Source of the DNA: VXNJ01 sp009840625
GTDB lineage: Bacteria; Chloroflexota; UBA11872; VXNJ01
DNA: 64,000 bases
Assembly (NCBI GenBank): GCA_965207915.1
Contig: OZ242304.1
Span: 310,001-374,000, forward strand
Direction of reading: 5' to 3'
This document shows positions 42,733-51,632 of this stretch, piece by piece. The notes beneath the pieces were generated by a model. The model was given only the letters and a program-made list of their open reading frames with translations. It had not been told where the DNA came from and made no database searches. Numbering within the stretch: position 1 is the stretch's first letter; each line of letters opens with the position of its first letter. Both the position numbers and the translations under genes were made by a program.

Positions 42733-44073
42733 TTGCAGACAGATAACAAAATGAATCTAGTGATCCCGCGCACCGGGATCGGGCTGCGCGAAACGGGAGG
42801 ACACCGAATCGGCTTTTTCGCGGGTGCATCGGCGGTCACGGTGCTGGCGATCGGCGCGCTGTTGTGGCGGCTGTTGCCCGGTTTCGTATCCGGCGAGAAC
42901 AAGACCGGTCACTACCGTGCCCGCGCCGGACGGCGGAGTCGACGGTTGCCGCTGGTCGGCGGCCCGGCCATTCTGGCGGGGATTGGCGCGGCGGCAATTG
43001 CCAGCGATTCCGAACCCACTCTGGCCTGCCTGGTCGCGGCGGCGGCTTTCTTCCTCGGCGGGCTGGTGGACGACCTGCTCAAAGCGCGGCGGGGGCGTGG
43101 ACTGAGCGAGCGAGCGAGCATGATGGTCGCGGTTTTCTCGGCAGCCTGGGCCAGTGGCTGGCTGCTGGCAGCCGAACCCACCACCGGCGCGTTTGCTCTC
43201 GCTAACTGGATTGACAACTCGGTCCTGCTGGCCGGCTGGTATTTCCTACTAATTTTGGCCATTGCCCTGGGGGCAGGGTTCAGCGACGGCATCGACTCTT
43301 TGGCAGCGGGACTGGGACTGATTGGCCTTGGCGCGCTCTGGATTGGGGGCGCGGGAAGCGCCGGTGAAACGGCTGCACTGATCGGAGCCGGATTGGCCGG
43401 ATTTTTGGCCCTGAACCTGCCTGGCCGGGGTCGGCGTCTGGCTTTGATCTACCTGGGCGACAGCGGCGCGCTGCTGATCGGCGTTCTCCTGGCGGGAACG
43501 GCGATCCTCACCGGTTACGACCTTCTGCTGCCGCTGTTGGCCGGGGTCTGGATTCTTGAAGGCGCATCATCCCTGGTCCAGGCAAAGCTGCTGGTGCCCC
43601 TCTATCGGCGTTCCCGCCGGCTCGGCGGCGTCGACCACCGCACCCGGCCCTACCAGCATTTCCGTTTGCCGTTCATTGCAACTCCGCTGCATCACCATCT
43701 CGACATCTGCGGTCTTGGGCGGTTCCGGACAGTTTCGGTTCTCTTCGCCTTGCAAGTGGTGTTTTCAGGCCTGGCATTGCTAAGCATCGCCGTGTTGTCG
43801 GCCTGGCAGGCGGTGCTGCTGGCAGTGGTCGCCTGCGGATTGGCCTGGTTGGCCATCTCCAGCTTGCGAACGGCCCGGATTTTCTTGCGCGAGAGAGCCG
43901 GGCGACGTGAAATCGTGTTTCGCCACGGACGGTGGGGATTCCTCTCTATCGAGCGTGATCGGCTCACGGTACCACCCGGAGCGGATGTGCCGGGCGAGGT
44001 CGGCGGCGGTTGGTTGGATCCCTCAACCGCGGCAGCCCGGTGGGACCGGTTGCGGACCAGGGTCGAGCCCTGA
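42733..44073 (+). CDS. mraY: MraY-like phospho-MurNAc-pentapeptide transferase (divergent)
   Basis: A 446-residue polytopic membrane protein, about 80 residues longer than E. coli MraY because of a soluble C-terminal extension. The MraY histidine motif is clear as ATPLHHHLDICGLG. Other family sites are GGLVDDLLKARRGRGLSERA (Asp pair), GFSDGIDSLAAGL (usually TDGLDGL) and YLGDSGALLIG. It should place UDP-MurNAc-pentapeptide onto undecaprenyl phosphate to make lipid I. WecA/TagO-type enzymes are the alternative; the triple His and the murF neighbour favour MraY. ATG 42751 is an alternative start. Confidence 0.85.
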   Translation: MQTDNKMNLVIPRTGIGLRETGGHRIGFFAGASAVTVLAIGALLWRLLPGFVSGENKTGHYRARAGRRSRRLPLVGGPAILAGIGAAAIASDSEPTLACLVAAAAFFLGGLVDDLLKARRGRGLSERASMMVAVFSAAWASGWLLAAEPTTGAFALANWIDNSVLLAGWYFLLILAIALGAGFSDGIDSLAAGLGLIGLGALWIGGAGSAGETAALIGAGLAGFLALNLPGRGRRLALIYLGDSGALLIGVLLAGTAILTGYDLLLPLLAGVWILEGASSLVQAKLLVPLYRRSRRLGGVDHRTRPYQHFRLPFIATPLHHHLDICGLGRFRTVSVLFALQVVFSGLALLSIAVLSAWQAVLLAVVACGLAWLAISSLRTARIFLRERAGRREIVFRHGRWGFLSIERDRLTVPPGADVPGEVGGGWLDPSTAAARWDRLRTRVEP

Positions 44074-45038
44074 TGAGGGGCGGACATCCAAGCGACAGAC
44101 TCCTTGCGGCGTTGCTGGGAGCGTGCGGCGCAATAGTGCGCGAACCGCTCGGCGAACGGACCCGCCACCAGGTGCAGCGCATTCGCGCCGGCCGGCGCAG
44201 CTGGGTGCTAAAAACCTACCGGCGCGAAACCGATGAGCACTTTGCGCACCGCTTCCGCCGCGAGGAGCGCGTCCTGACGCTTCTGGCGGCTTCGGCGCCG
44301 GGGCTCGCGCCGGCACTTGAGGCCGGAGTCATAGGAACCGACCAGGCGTTTCTGGTCATGGACGATCTGGGGGTGGGAGCGGCCAGCCTGCACCGGGTGC
44401 TCAGCGGCTCCGGGTGCCCGATCGAACCGCTCGCCAAGGCGGTGGCAGCGCTGGCCGAGTGGCACGCCGTCACCGCGGATCTGCACGACTTATTGGCCGC
44501 GTTCTGTCAGAGCATCGTGCTGGATCGAAACGATCGGGAAACGCTGGCGCGCCGACACCTCCTCGCCCTCCGGCGAATTGGTGTGGAGTTGCCGGCAGCT
44601 AAGGCCCGTTCCTTTGCGGGCCGGGTCATCGATCCCCTGCTGGAGAGCGCGCCGCGGGTCTTACACAACTCGGCGAATGCGCTAAATTTCGTCGTTCGGG
44701 CGGACGGATCGGTAGCGCTGATCGACTTTGAGACTATTTCGCTTGGGCCGCTCGAAATCGACCTCGGCGAACTGGCGATACACCCCGCTGTGTTCGGCCG
44801 CCACGGCCTTGCCGGGACGGCCGCCTTGTACCCGGGCGATGTGGACCCGGAAGCGCTGGCGCGCGCCGGCTTGCTGCGGGCCATCGATTCCTGCGGGGCG
44901 CTGGCGCGGCAGGCGCGGCAGGACCCCGATCCGGAGTCGGCCGGCAAACTGGATCGCCGTGCGCGCCGCTACCGGGAAGTGGCCATCCAGATTGCCGAAG
45001 AGATCGGCGTCGACGACTGCGGGATTCCGGCAGCGTGA
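44073..45038 (+). CDS. aminoglycoside phosphotransferase-fold protein, likely degenerate kinase
   Basis: A 321-residue protein with an APH/choline-kinase fold. RAGRRSWVLKTYRRE supplies an ATP-binding Lys and LVMDDLG the hinge-like region. The catalytic loop, normally H-G-D-x-x-x-x-N, reads LHNSANALNFVV, so the catalytic Asp is replaced by Ser. The following IDFETISLGPLEIDLGELA retains the metal-binding Asp. It could be a pseudokinase or an enzyme with altered chemistry. AmgK-type sugar kinases of cell-wall recycling share the fold, which fits the setting but is only a hypothesis. ATG 44073 overlaps the mraY stop. Confidence 0.75.
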   Translation: MRGGHPSDRLLAALLGACGAIVREPLGERTRHQVQRIRAGRRSWVLKTYRRETDEHFAHRFRREERVLTLLAASAPGLAPALEAGVIGTDQAFLVMDDLGVGAASLHRVLSGSGCPIEPLAKAVAALAEWHAVTADLHDLLAAFCQSIVLDRNDRETLARRHLLALRRIGVELPAAKARSFAGRVIDPLLESAPRVLHNSANALNFVVRADGSVALIDFETISLGPLEIDLGELAIHPAVFGRHGLAGTAALYPGDVDPEALARAGLLRAIDSCGALARQARQDPDPESAGKLDRRARRYREVAIQIAEEIGVDDCGIPAA

Positions 45039-47539
45039 TCCTGCTTGAAGACTTTCTGACCGCGACCGGCGGACGCCTCAGCGGTTCGGTGGAGCGCCGG
45101 CGTTGGAGCGGATTTGCCCACGACAGCCGTCAGGTGGCCGCCGACCGGATATTCGTGGCCATGCGTACCGAATCCGGCGACGGACACGCTTACATTGCCG
45201 ACGCGGTGGGCAACGGCGCGCGGTTAATCGTCTGCGAGCGCGATCCGCAAATCGATTGCGCTCACATCCTGGTCAAGGATTCGGGCCGTGCGCTGCGCGA
45301 TTACGGGCGGTGGGCCGTTGAACGGTTCAATCCGACAGTGGTTGCGGTTTGCGGATCGGTCGGCAAGACGACGGTGCGCGAATTCGCCCAACAACTCTTT
45401 TCCCGACAGCGACTGACCTTTCGCAACCCGGAAAACTTCAACGGTCTGACTGGACTTCCCCTGGCACTCGGCGAATTGGGCCGCGAGCACGCTTTCGCCA
45501 TCCTGGAAATGGCCTCCGACACCCGCGGCGAGATCGCCGCCCTGGCCGAGATCGCCCCGCCAAAAGTGTGTCTGCTGACCACGTTCGACGAGACCTATAT
45601 CGAATACTTCGGTTCGATGTCGGAAATCGCGGCGGAACACGCCCCGATAGTGACTGCGCTGGGTTCGAGAGGATTGCTCATTTACCCGGCCGGCGACCCG
45701 ATCGCCGCGGAACTGGCGGCCGCTCATTCGGGGCCCAAGTTCGCGTACGGAATCGGATCTGGCCAGCTACGCGCCGAACAGCTCGCTTCCGATTCGGACC
45801 GATCAACGTTCCTGCTCTGCGGGCAGGGTGATGAGGTCGAAGTGGAGCTGCCGCACGGCGGGCGCGGCCAGGTTCTCTGCCTGTTGGCGGCGCTCGGCGC
45901 CGGGCTGCGGCTGGGTTTTGACCCGGACCAACTGGTTCGCGACAGCAGAAAACTGCAAGCGCCGCCGGGCAGGCTTCGCCGGCTGGCCGGAAAGGGTGGC
46001 GTTACCCTGTCCGACGACAGCTTTTCGACTTCGCCGGCATCGCTTGCCAATGGACTCGAACTGCTGCGCCGGTCAGGCGGGAATCGGATTTGCGTGCTCT
46101 CCGGCTTCGAGCATTTGGGCCCACACGAAGCCGCTGCGGCGCGGCGGGTGGCCGATGATCTGGCCAAGACCGACGAGGTTGTTTTCTACGGGCCGGACAC
46201 CGCGGTTCTGCGGTCGGCGGCGCGCGCCGCCGGGCTGGCCGACGGCCAGATCCACCGGGCGCTAAACCCAAGCCAGGCCCGATTGCAGGTCGAGCGCCTG
46301 GCCAAACCCGGCGACACCGTCTATGTGAAAGGCGGTCCAGGAGCGCGCTTGGAGCAACTCGTTGCCTCGCTGATCGCAGATCCGTCCGATGCCGCCCAGC
46401 TTTGTCGGCAAACCCGGATCTGGCAGAACGTAATTACGATCAATCCCGACGAGCCAGTCTGGGCGCGCATCGATCTGGACGCGATCACCGCCAACACCGA
46501 GGCGTTTGGTCAACACTTTGGCCCCGGCACCGAAATGATCGCGGTGCTCAAGGCCGAGGGCTACGGCCACGGCGCCCTCCGTGTGGCCACGGCCGCCCTG
46601 GACGGGGGTGCCAGCCGAGTCGCGGTCGCCCGACCCGGTGAGGCGCGCGAGCTTCGGGCGGCCGGGCTGGATGCGCCGATCCTGGTTCTGGGGGTAACCC
46701 TCCCGCGACAGCTGCGGACCGCGATTCTGGCCGATTGCGAACTCACCGTTTGCGATGCGGAACAGATCCAGGCGCTCGACGCCGCCGCCCGGGGACTGGG
46801 GCGTCGGGTCGCGATGCACCTGAAATTGGACACCGGGATGGGCCGCATCGGAGCCAGCCCGGACGACGGACCGGACCTGGCGCGAATGATCGTGGAGTCT
46901 CCAAACACCTCCCTGGCCGGCGTTTACACGCACTTCGGGCAGGCGAGCGAGACCGACCTCTCACGCGCCCGTGACCAGTTCTCTGCTTTCGAGGAGGTGC
47001 TCGCCGACTTGGAACGGGCCGGTATCGACTCCGGACTGCGCCATTGCGCCGCCACCGCGGCGGCGCTGCGCATTCCGGCAGCGCGGTTGGACGCGGTTCG
47101 ACTGGGAATTGGATTGCTCGGAATCGCCCCCGGTCCCGGCATAGGATTGCCCCCCGGCTGTCGCCCGGCGCTTTCCATGCACGCCCGGGTAGTGCAAGTC
47201 AGACCGCAAAAGGCCGGGGCCGTGATCGGATACGGCACCTCCGGGCGACTTGGCCGTGATGCGCTGATCGCCACCGTGGGAGCCGGTTACGGCGACGGGT
47301 TCCGGCGCGGACCGCGCGCCTGGGGTCCGGTGATGATCCGCGGGCGCAAAGTCCCGATAGTGGGCCAAGTCTGCATGGACATGTTCATGGTCGATGTGAC
47401 CGACGTGCCCGAGGTCCGGGTCGGCGACCAAGTCGAATTGATCGGTCCCCAACTGCCGGCCCGGATCGCCGCCGAACGCACTGAAACCATCGCTTACGAA
47501 GTAGTCTCGTCGCTGCTGTCGCGGGTGCCCCGTGTCTGA
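45035..47539 (+). CDS. divergent MurF-like ligase fused to alanine racemase
   Basis: An 834-residue fusion. Residues 1-455 are MurF-like: an N-terminal substrate domain, a P-loop CGSVGKTT (Lys111; the usual GSNGKT Asn is Val), and a C-terminal ligase domain. Several MurF motifs are altered: DDSFSTSPAS replaces DDSYNANP, and TTFDETYIEYFGS replaces the TNIGxAHLExFGS region. Residues 470-834 are alanine racemase: PLP Lys506 in AVLKAEGYGHG, the second catalytic Tyr in GAGYGDGF, and GQVCMDMFMVD. The racemase makes D-Ala; the ligase half may add D-Ala-D-Ala or a different moiety. MurF-Alr fusions are known in Bacteroidota, but here a complete separate murF lies just downstream. GTG 45035 overlaps the kinase-like gene. 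Confidence 0.88.
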   Translation: MILLEDFLTATGGRLSGSVERRRWSGFAHDSRQVAADRIFVAMRTESGDGHAYIADAVGNGARLIVCERDPQIDCAHILVKDSGRALRDYGRWAVERFNPTVVAVCGSVGKTTVREFAQQLFSRQRLTFRNPENFNGLTGLPLALGELGREHAFAILEMASDTRGEIAALAEIAPPKVCLLTTFDETYIEYFGSMSEIAAEHAPIVTALGSRGLLIYPAGDPIAAELAAAHSGPKFAYGIGSGQLRAEQLASDSDRSTFLLCGQGDEVEVELPHGGRGQVLCLLAALGAGLRLGFDPDQLVRDSRKLQAPPGRLRRLAGKGGVTLSDDSFSTSPASLANGLELLRRSGGNRICVLSGFEHLGPHEAAAARRVADDLAKTDEVVFYGPDTAVLRSAARAAGLADGQIHRALNPSQARLQVERLAKPGDTVYVKGGPGARLEQLVASLIADPSDAAQLCRQTRIWQNVITINPDEPVWARIDLDAITANTEAFGQHFGPGTEMIAVLKAEGYGHGALRVATAALDGGASRVAVARPGEARELRAAGLDAPILVLGVTLPRQLRTAILADCELTVCDAEQIQALDAAARGLGRRVAMHLKLDTGMGRIGASPDDGPDLARMIVESPNTSLAGVYTHFGQASETDLSRARDQFSAFEEVLADLERAGIDSGLRHCAATAAALRIPAARLDAVRLGIGLLGIAPGPGIGLPPGCRPALSMHARVVQVRPQKAGAVIGYGTSGRLGRDALIATVGAGYGDGFRRGPRAWGPVMIRGRKVPIVGQVCMDMFMVDVTDVPEVRVGDQVELIGPQLPARIAAERTETIAYEVVSSLLSRVPRV

Positions 47540-48350
47540 GATCTACATGCACAGCTGGACGTTCCGCGAACGGAGCTTTGCCGAGGCATGCCAGGCCGCG
47601 GCCGCAATCGGGTACGACGGGATCGAAATATTCCCCGGGCACTTCCCCGTACCGGACGATCCGGTCGGATCGATCGCAATGCTGGCCGCGGAGGCCGAAT
47701 CCGCCGGGACCGCCATTGCGGCGGTCCCGCTGCGCGCCGACAGCCGCTCGGCGGCCGAGTTCGACCGAGCCGCCGGGACCGCCGAGAAGGTACTGGATGC
47801 GGGTTCCGAGACTGGCGCGAAATTCGTCAATTGCATGATCTCGCAGATTCCCGGGCCTTCCTGGTCGGAGGCCGGTTCGGCCGCGATCAGCGGGCACCAG
47901 CACAGCTGGACCCAGCATTATGTAAAGTTTTTGGCTGAATCATCGCGCGGCCGCAGCCCCGCCATATGTCTCGAAACGCACATGGTTTGCGCGCACGATA
48001 GCGCGGCGGCCGCGGCCGGTTATGTCAAGGGTCTTGGCGGCCGGCTCGGCATCACCCTCGATCCGGCCAATTTGGCCGGCTACGGGCACGGTGAATCCTG
48101 GGAGCAGGCCATAGCGCTGGCTTCGCAGGAAATCCTTTACCTGCACGCCAAGAACCACCACGGTCGCGGGCAGGGCGCCGATTACGATCGCGGTCTGGCT
48201 GACGGCGATATCGACTGGTCCGGCGTGATCAGATCCCTGCGCAACCGAGCATCGCTACCGCCGATTTGCATCGAATACTCGGGTAGCGCTGAGCCGTGGG
48301 GGACCGCCGCACGCGACTTCGAATTCCTCCAGAGCCTGATCGCGCGTTAG
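47532..48350 (+). CDS. TIM-barrel sugar isomerase/epimerase-like protein (AP endonuclease 2 family)
   Basis: A 272-residue xylose-isomerase-like TIM barrel. Metal-ligand candidates occur in order: Glu in ICLETHMV, Asp in LGITLDPANLAGYGHG, His in YLHAKNHHG, and Glu in PPICIEYSG. Early FRERSFAEACQAAAAIGYDGIEI is a typical first strand-helix unit. Substrate is unknown; sugar phosphate or inosose isomerases and epimerases share the family. It overlaps the murF-alr fusion by 8 nt and abuts murF, so a sugar nucleotide or cell-wall role is possible. No signal peptide is present. Confidence 0.82.
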   Translation: MSEIYMHSWTFRERSFAEACQAAAAIGYDGIEIFPGHFPVPDDPVGSIAMLAAEAESAGTAIAAVPLRADSRSAAEFDRAAGTAEKVLDAGSETGAKFVNCMISQIPGPSWSEAGSAAISGHQHSWTQHYVKFLAESSRGRSPAICLETHMVCAHDSAAAAAGYVKGLGGRLGITLDPANLAGYGHGESWEQAIALASQEILYLHAKNHHGRGQGADYDRGLADGDIDWSGVIRSLRNRASLPPICIEYSGSAEPWGTAARDFEFLQSLIAR

Positions 48351-49754
48351 GTGGCATTCAAGCTTTCGGAACTGCAACTCGCGCTGGGGCGCAACCTGGC
48401 CGGCGACCCGGAGTTGGAATTTAGCCGGATCCAGTTCGATTCGCGGCGCCAGCTCTCGGCGAGCCTCTTCGTAGCCCTGCCCGGACGAAGAACCGACGGC
48501 CGGCGGTTCGTGGCCCAGGCCCTGGCCGGCGGGGCGCACCGGGCGGTCGTCGATTCGCTGGTGCCAGATGCCGATCCGGACCGGCAGATCCAAGTTGACG
48601 ATCCGCTGGCGGCGATGGCCCGTCTGGCCACCCTGCTGCGGCAAAAGCGCGCCCCGCGGGCAGTCGTAGGGATCACCGGGTCAAACGGCAAAACGACCAC
48701 CAAGGACATGGTCGCGGCGGCGCTCCAACCGCTTGGCAGGATTCAAAAATCCCAGGCCAGCTTCAACGCCGAGATCGGGGTCCCGGTCACGATCGCCGAC
48801 CTGGATCCGGGCGTCGATTTCGCGGTGGTCGAACTGGGCGCCCAGGAGGTTGGCGAAATCACGCGCTATTGCCGCATCGCCGATCCCACCGACGCCGTCA
48901 TCACCAACATCGGGCACGCCCATATCGGGCTGTTCGGGTCGCGAGAGAACATCGCTTTCGCCAAGGGCGAATTGGGGGCATGGCTGCGGCCGGAAGGAAA
49001 CCTGGTCCTGAACGCCGACGATCCGTATGCCGCCCGGCTCGCCGAGCGCACGCGCGGGCGAGTACGTTGGATTTCGGAACGCGATTCCGCCGCCGAATTC
49101 CAGGTCAGTGCCCGGCCTACCGACCGCGGGCTTTGCTTTTCACTGACTTCTCCTGCCGGTTGCGCGGACGTCGAATTGCCGACGCTTTCGCCGAAGGTGG
49201 GCCTGGCCTGCGCGGCGGCCGCGGCGATTGCCGACAGCCTGGGGGTCCACATACACGACGCCGCCACGGGCATGGCCGCGGTTACCCTGGCGCCGCGCCG
49301 GATGCAGGTCCTGGCCAGAAGCCCTTACCTGGTGATCGACGATTCCTACAACGCCAATTTCGAATCCGGAACCGCTGCCCTGCAAGCTCTCGCCGGGGCC
49401 GGCGTTGACGGGCGTCGCGTAGCGGTGCTTGGGGAAATGCTGGAGCTGGGCCCGTTCGCCGCGATTTCGCACGCCGACCTCGGCGCCCACGCGACCGATC
49501 TTGCCTTGCTTCTGACCGTCGGCCAAAACGCACGCCTGATCGGCGAGTCAGCCCGGTCAAGGGGGCTGGCGCCGGAACGCTGGCGGCACTTTGAGGCCGA
49601 TCCCGGCGACGCCGAAACGGTTGCCGCGGCGCTTGACGAGGTCGAAGCCGACCTGCGGGACTGGCTACGCCCCGGTGATGCCTTGCTGGTCAAGGGATCG
49701 AACGCCCTCAATCTCGCACAGGTCGCAAACCGCATCGCCGCTGACCAGTCGTAG
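48351..49754 (+). CDS. murF: UDP-MurNAc-tripeptide:D-Ala-D-Ala ligase MurF
   Basis: A 467-residue canonical MurF. The three-domain Mur ligase pattern is complete: FDSRRQLSASLFVALPG near the start, P-loop GITGSNGKTTTKDM, the ADP/metal region VELGAQEVGEITRYC with TNIGHAHIGLFGS, and the DDSYNANFES ligase-domain motif that the fused paralog lacks. It adds D-Ala-D-Ala to the UDP-MurNAc tripeptide in the cytosol. GTG at 48351 directly follows the preceding stop with no gap. Confidence 0.95.
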   Translation: MAFKLSELQLALGRNLAGDPELEFSRIQFDSRRQLSASLFVALPGRRTDGRRFVAQALAGGAHRAVVDSLVPDADPDRQIQVDDPLAAMARLATLLRQKRAPRAVVGITGSNGKTTTKDMVAAALQPLGRIQKSQASFNAEIGVPVTIADLDPGVDFAVVELGAQEVGEITRYCRIADPTDAVITNIGHAHIGLFGSRENIAFAKGELGAWLRPEGNLVLNADDPYAARLAERTRGRVRWISERDSAAEFQVSARPTDRGLCFSLTSPAGCADVELPTLSPKVGLACAAAAAIADSLGVHIHDAATGMAAVTLAPRRMQVLARSPYLVIDDSYNANFESGTAALQALAGAGVDGRRVAVLGEMLELGPFAAISHADLGAHATDLALLLTVGQNARLIGESARSRGLAPERWRHFEADPGDAETVAAALDEVEADLRDWLRPGDALLVKGSNALNLAQVANRIAADQS

Positions 49755-49890
49755 GGCCGGCTACCTCGAGATCGCCTTGCCGGCCGCAAGCGCGCTCCCT
49801 GCCCATTAATAAGCAGGCGGGCCAGGGATGTCGCCGCAACAGGTCGCGACGGCCGGCGCACAACTGCCGGCGTTTAACCGGCGGATCCGG

Positions 49891-50772
49891 TCAGGCCCGG
49901 CCGCGGGCGATCGCGTCGGCGACGCGCGCACCCTGAACCCCGGCCGCGAAATCGTGCACCCGCACGATGTCGGCGCCGCCAGCGATGGCAAGCGCGTGGG
50001 CGGCCACGGTCCCCGCCACCCGGTCCGGGAAACGGTCGGCGGCGTAGCCGATCACCGACTTACGCGAGGCTCCGACCAGAACCGGCAGTTGGAGGCCTTG
50101 CCTGATTTCGACCAACCGGGCAAGCAGCTCCAGGTTCTGCTCCGGGCTCTTGCCGAACCCGATCCCCGGATCAACGACGATCCGCTGGCGCCCGATTCCG
50201 GCCGCGACGGCGGATTCGATCCGGCGGCTCAGATCCTGGATCACGGCCGCCGTGATGTCTTCGCTATCGACTCCGGCAAAGTGCCGCCCGAACGATGCGT
50301 CGCGCACCGAAGTCTGCGCGCGGTGCATCAGAATGACGGGGCAGTCGGTCCGCGCCGCCAGCTGAGCCATCTGCGGGTCCGCCTGCAGCGCAGATACGTC
50401 GTTGATCAGGTCGGCGCCGTGGTCCAGCGCCGCCATGGCAACCTCGGCCTTGTAGGTGTCGATCGAAACCGGCAGGTCGGTGATCGCGCGGACCCGCTCC
50501 AGGGCCGGCAGCAGGAGTTCCAGCTCGCGCTCGGCCGGAACCGGCCGCGAACCCGGACGGGTGGATTCGGCGCCGATGTCGAGCAGGTCGCAACCGGCGG
50601 CGGCGGCCGAATCGACGCGGCGGGCCAGCGCTTCCAGATCGGTCCCGAGGCCGTCACCGGAAAATGAGTCAGGCGACAGGTTGAGAATCGCCATAACGTA
50701 GGTTCTGTGCCCCCACCGCAGATTGCGTCCGCGCAGTCGCATCGGCGGCCAGTTACGCGAAACGCCGGTCAC
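49891..50772 (-). CDS. folP: dihydropteroate synthase
   Basis: A 293-residue TIM-barrel enzyme joining pterin pyrophosphate with p-aminobenzoate. Conserved segments are present: MAILNLSPDSFSGDG (usual MGILNVTPDSFSDGG), LLDIGAESTRPGS, ISIDT-type VSIDTYKAEV, GADLINDVSA, and VDPGIGFGKSPEQNL. GASRKSVIG binds the pterin and RVHD the phosphate. GTG start at 50772, 26 nt from the divergent PHP gene. The gap before murF (49755-49890) has weak hairpins but no gene. Confidence 0.94.
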   Translation of the reverse strand: MTGVSRNWPPMRLRGRNLRWGHRTYVMAILNLSPDSFSGDGLGTDLEALARRVDSAAAAGCDLLDIGAESTRPGSRPVPAERELELLLPALERVRAITDLPVSIDTYKAEVAMAALDHGADLINDVSALQADPQMAQLAARTDCPVILMHRAQTSVRDASFGRHFAGVDSEDITAAVIQDLSRRIESAVAAGIGRQRIVVDPGIGFGKSPEQNLELLARLVEIRQGLQLPVLVGASRKSVIGYAADRFPDRVAGTVAAHALAIAGGADIVRVHDFAAGVQGARVADAIARGRA

Positions 50773-50798
50773 GCCCGGCGCACCGAGGTGATTGACCC

Positions 50799-51605
50799 GT
50801 GAATTTGAGCAGCAGCGACCTCCGGGCCGGCATTGCCGCCGAGCCAGTCGCCGCCGACGGCGGCGGTCGCCTGCAACTCCCGGAAGGATGGTCGGCCGGC
50901 GAGCTGCACGTCCACACTTCGCACTCCGACGGCACGCGAACCCTGGAACAGATCCTGAGTCTGGCCGAGCGGTTGGGACTCGATACCGTCGCGGTCACCG
51001 ACCACGACAAAGTCAACGAGGGCCTGCGGGCGGTCGGCCTGGCTGCGCGATACCGGACATCCGCCGTGGCCGGAACTGAAGTGACCACTCGCACCCAGCA
51101 CCACGTCCTGGGTCTCTTCGTCGAGCGTCCGGTTCCGCTCTACCGGAGCATGGCCGACAGCGTCCGCGCGATCCGCGATCAGGCCGGACTCGCGATCCTG
51201 GCCCATCCGTTCATGGCGGTTCCCAACGCCAGTGGCCGGCGACGGATCCTGGGCTGGCTGGAGCAGACCGATTTCGACGGAATCGAGTTGGAGAACCAGT
51301 ACCTTTCGCCGGAAAGGCGCGAGCGGTTGCGGGCTTTCTACGACCTCAACCGCGAACGCCTTGGAGCGGCGATCGGCGGGACCGATGCCCACTTCGGCGA
51401 TTTGGGCCGCTTTCTGACGCTGTACCCGGGGCGCGGCCCCGAGGACCTCTATCGGGCCATCAAGTCGCGTCAGACCGTAGCCGCCCGCAGCGACGTCAGC
51501 TATCCGCGTGCCGGGCTGGGCGAACTGGCACTGAACAACTACCGCAGCCTTGCCTGCCTGAGCGTTTACCGGCTGCGGGCACTCTTGTTGGGGCGTTACG
51601 AATAG
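50799..51605 (+). CDS. PHP-domain phosphoesterase-like protein
   Basis: A 268-residue PHP-domain protein. The four PHP motifs appear in order: ELHVHTSHSDGT, VAVTDHDKV, LAHPFM and GGTDAHFG, giving a full set of His and Asp metal ligands. Family members hydrolyse phosphate esters such as 3',5'-nucleotide bisphosphates (the YciV/RNase AM type) or histidinol phosphate. No polymerase domain is attached. Substrate cannot be predicted. GTG start at 50799; divergent from folP and convergent with korB. Confidence 0.85.
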   Translation: MNLSSSDLRAGIAAEPVAADGGGRLQLPEGWSAGELHVHTSHSDGTRTLEQILSLAERLGLDTVAVTDHDKVNEGLRAVGLAARYRTSAVAGTEVTTRTQHHVLGLFVERPVPLYRSMADSVRAIRDQAGLAILAHPFMAVPNASGRRRILGWLEQTDFDGIELENQYLSPERRERLRAFYDLNRERLGAAIGGTDAHFGDLGRFLTLYPGRGPEDLYRAIKSRQTVAARSDVSYPRAGLGELALNNYRSLACLSVYRLRALLLGRYE

Positions 51606-51632
51606 CGGCCGGGGCAGCGGGCAGTCGCCAGG

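Noticed and set aside
49755..49890. Weak hairpins between murF and folP as a terminator
   Set aside because: Stems are short (5-6 bp) with long loops and no T tract; they are not better than chance in GC-rich DNA.
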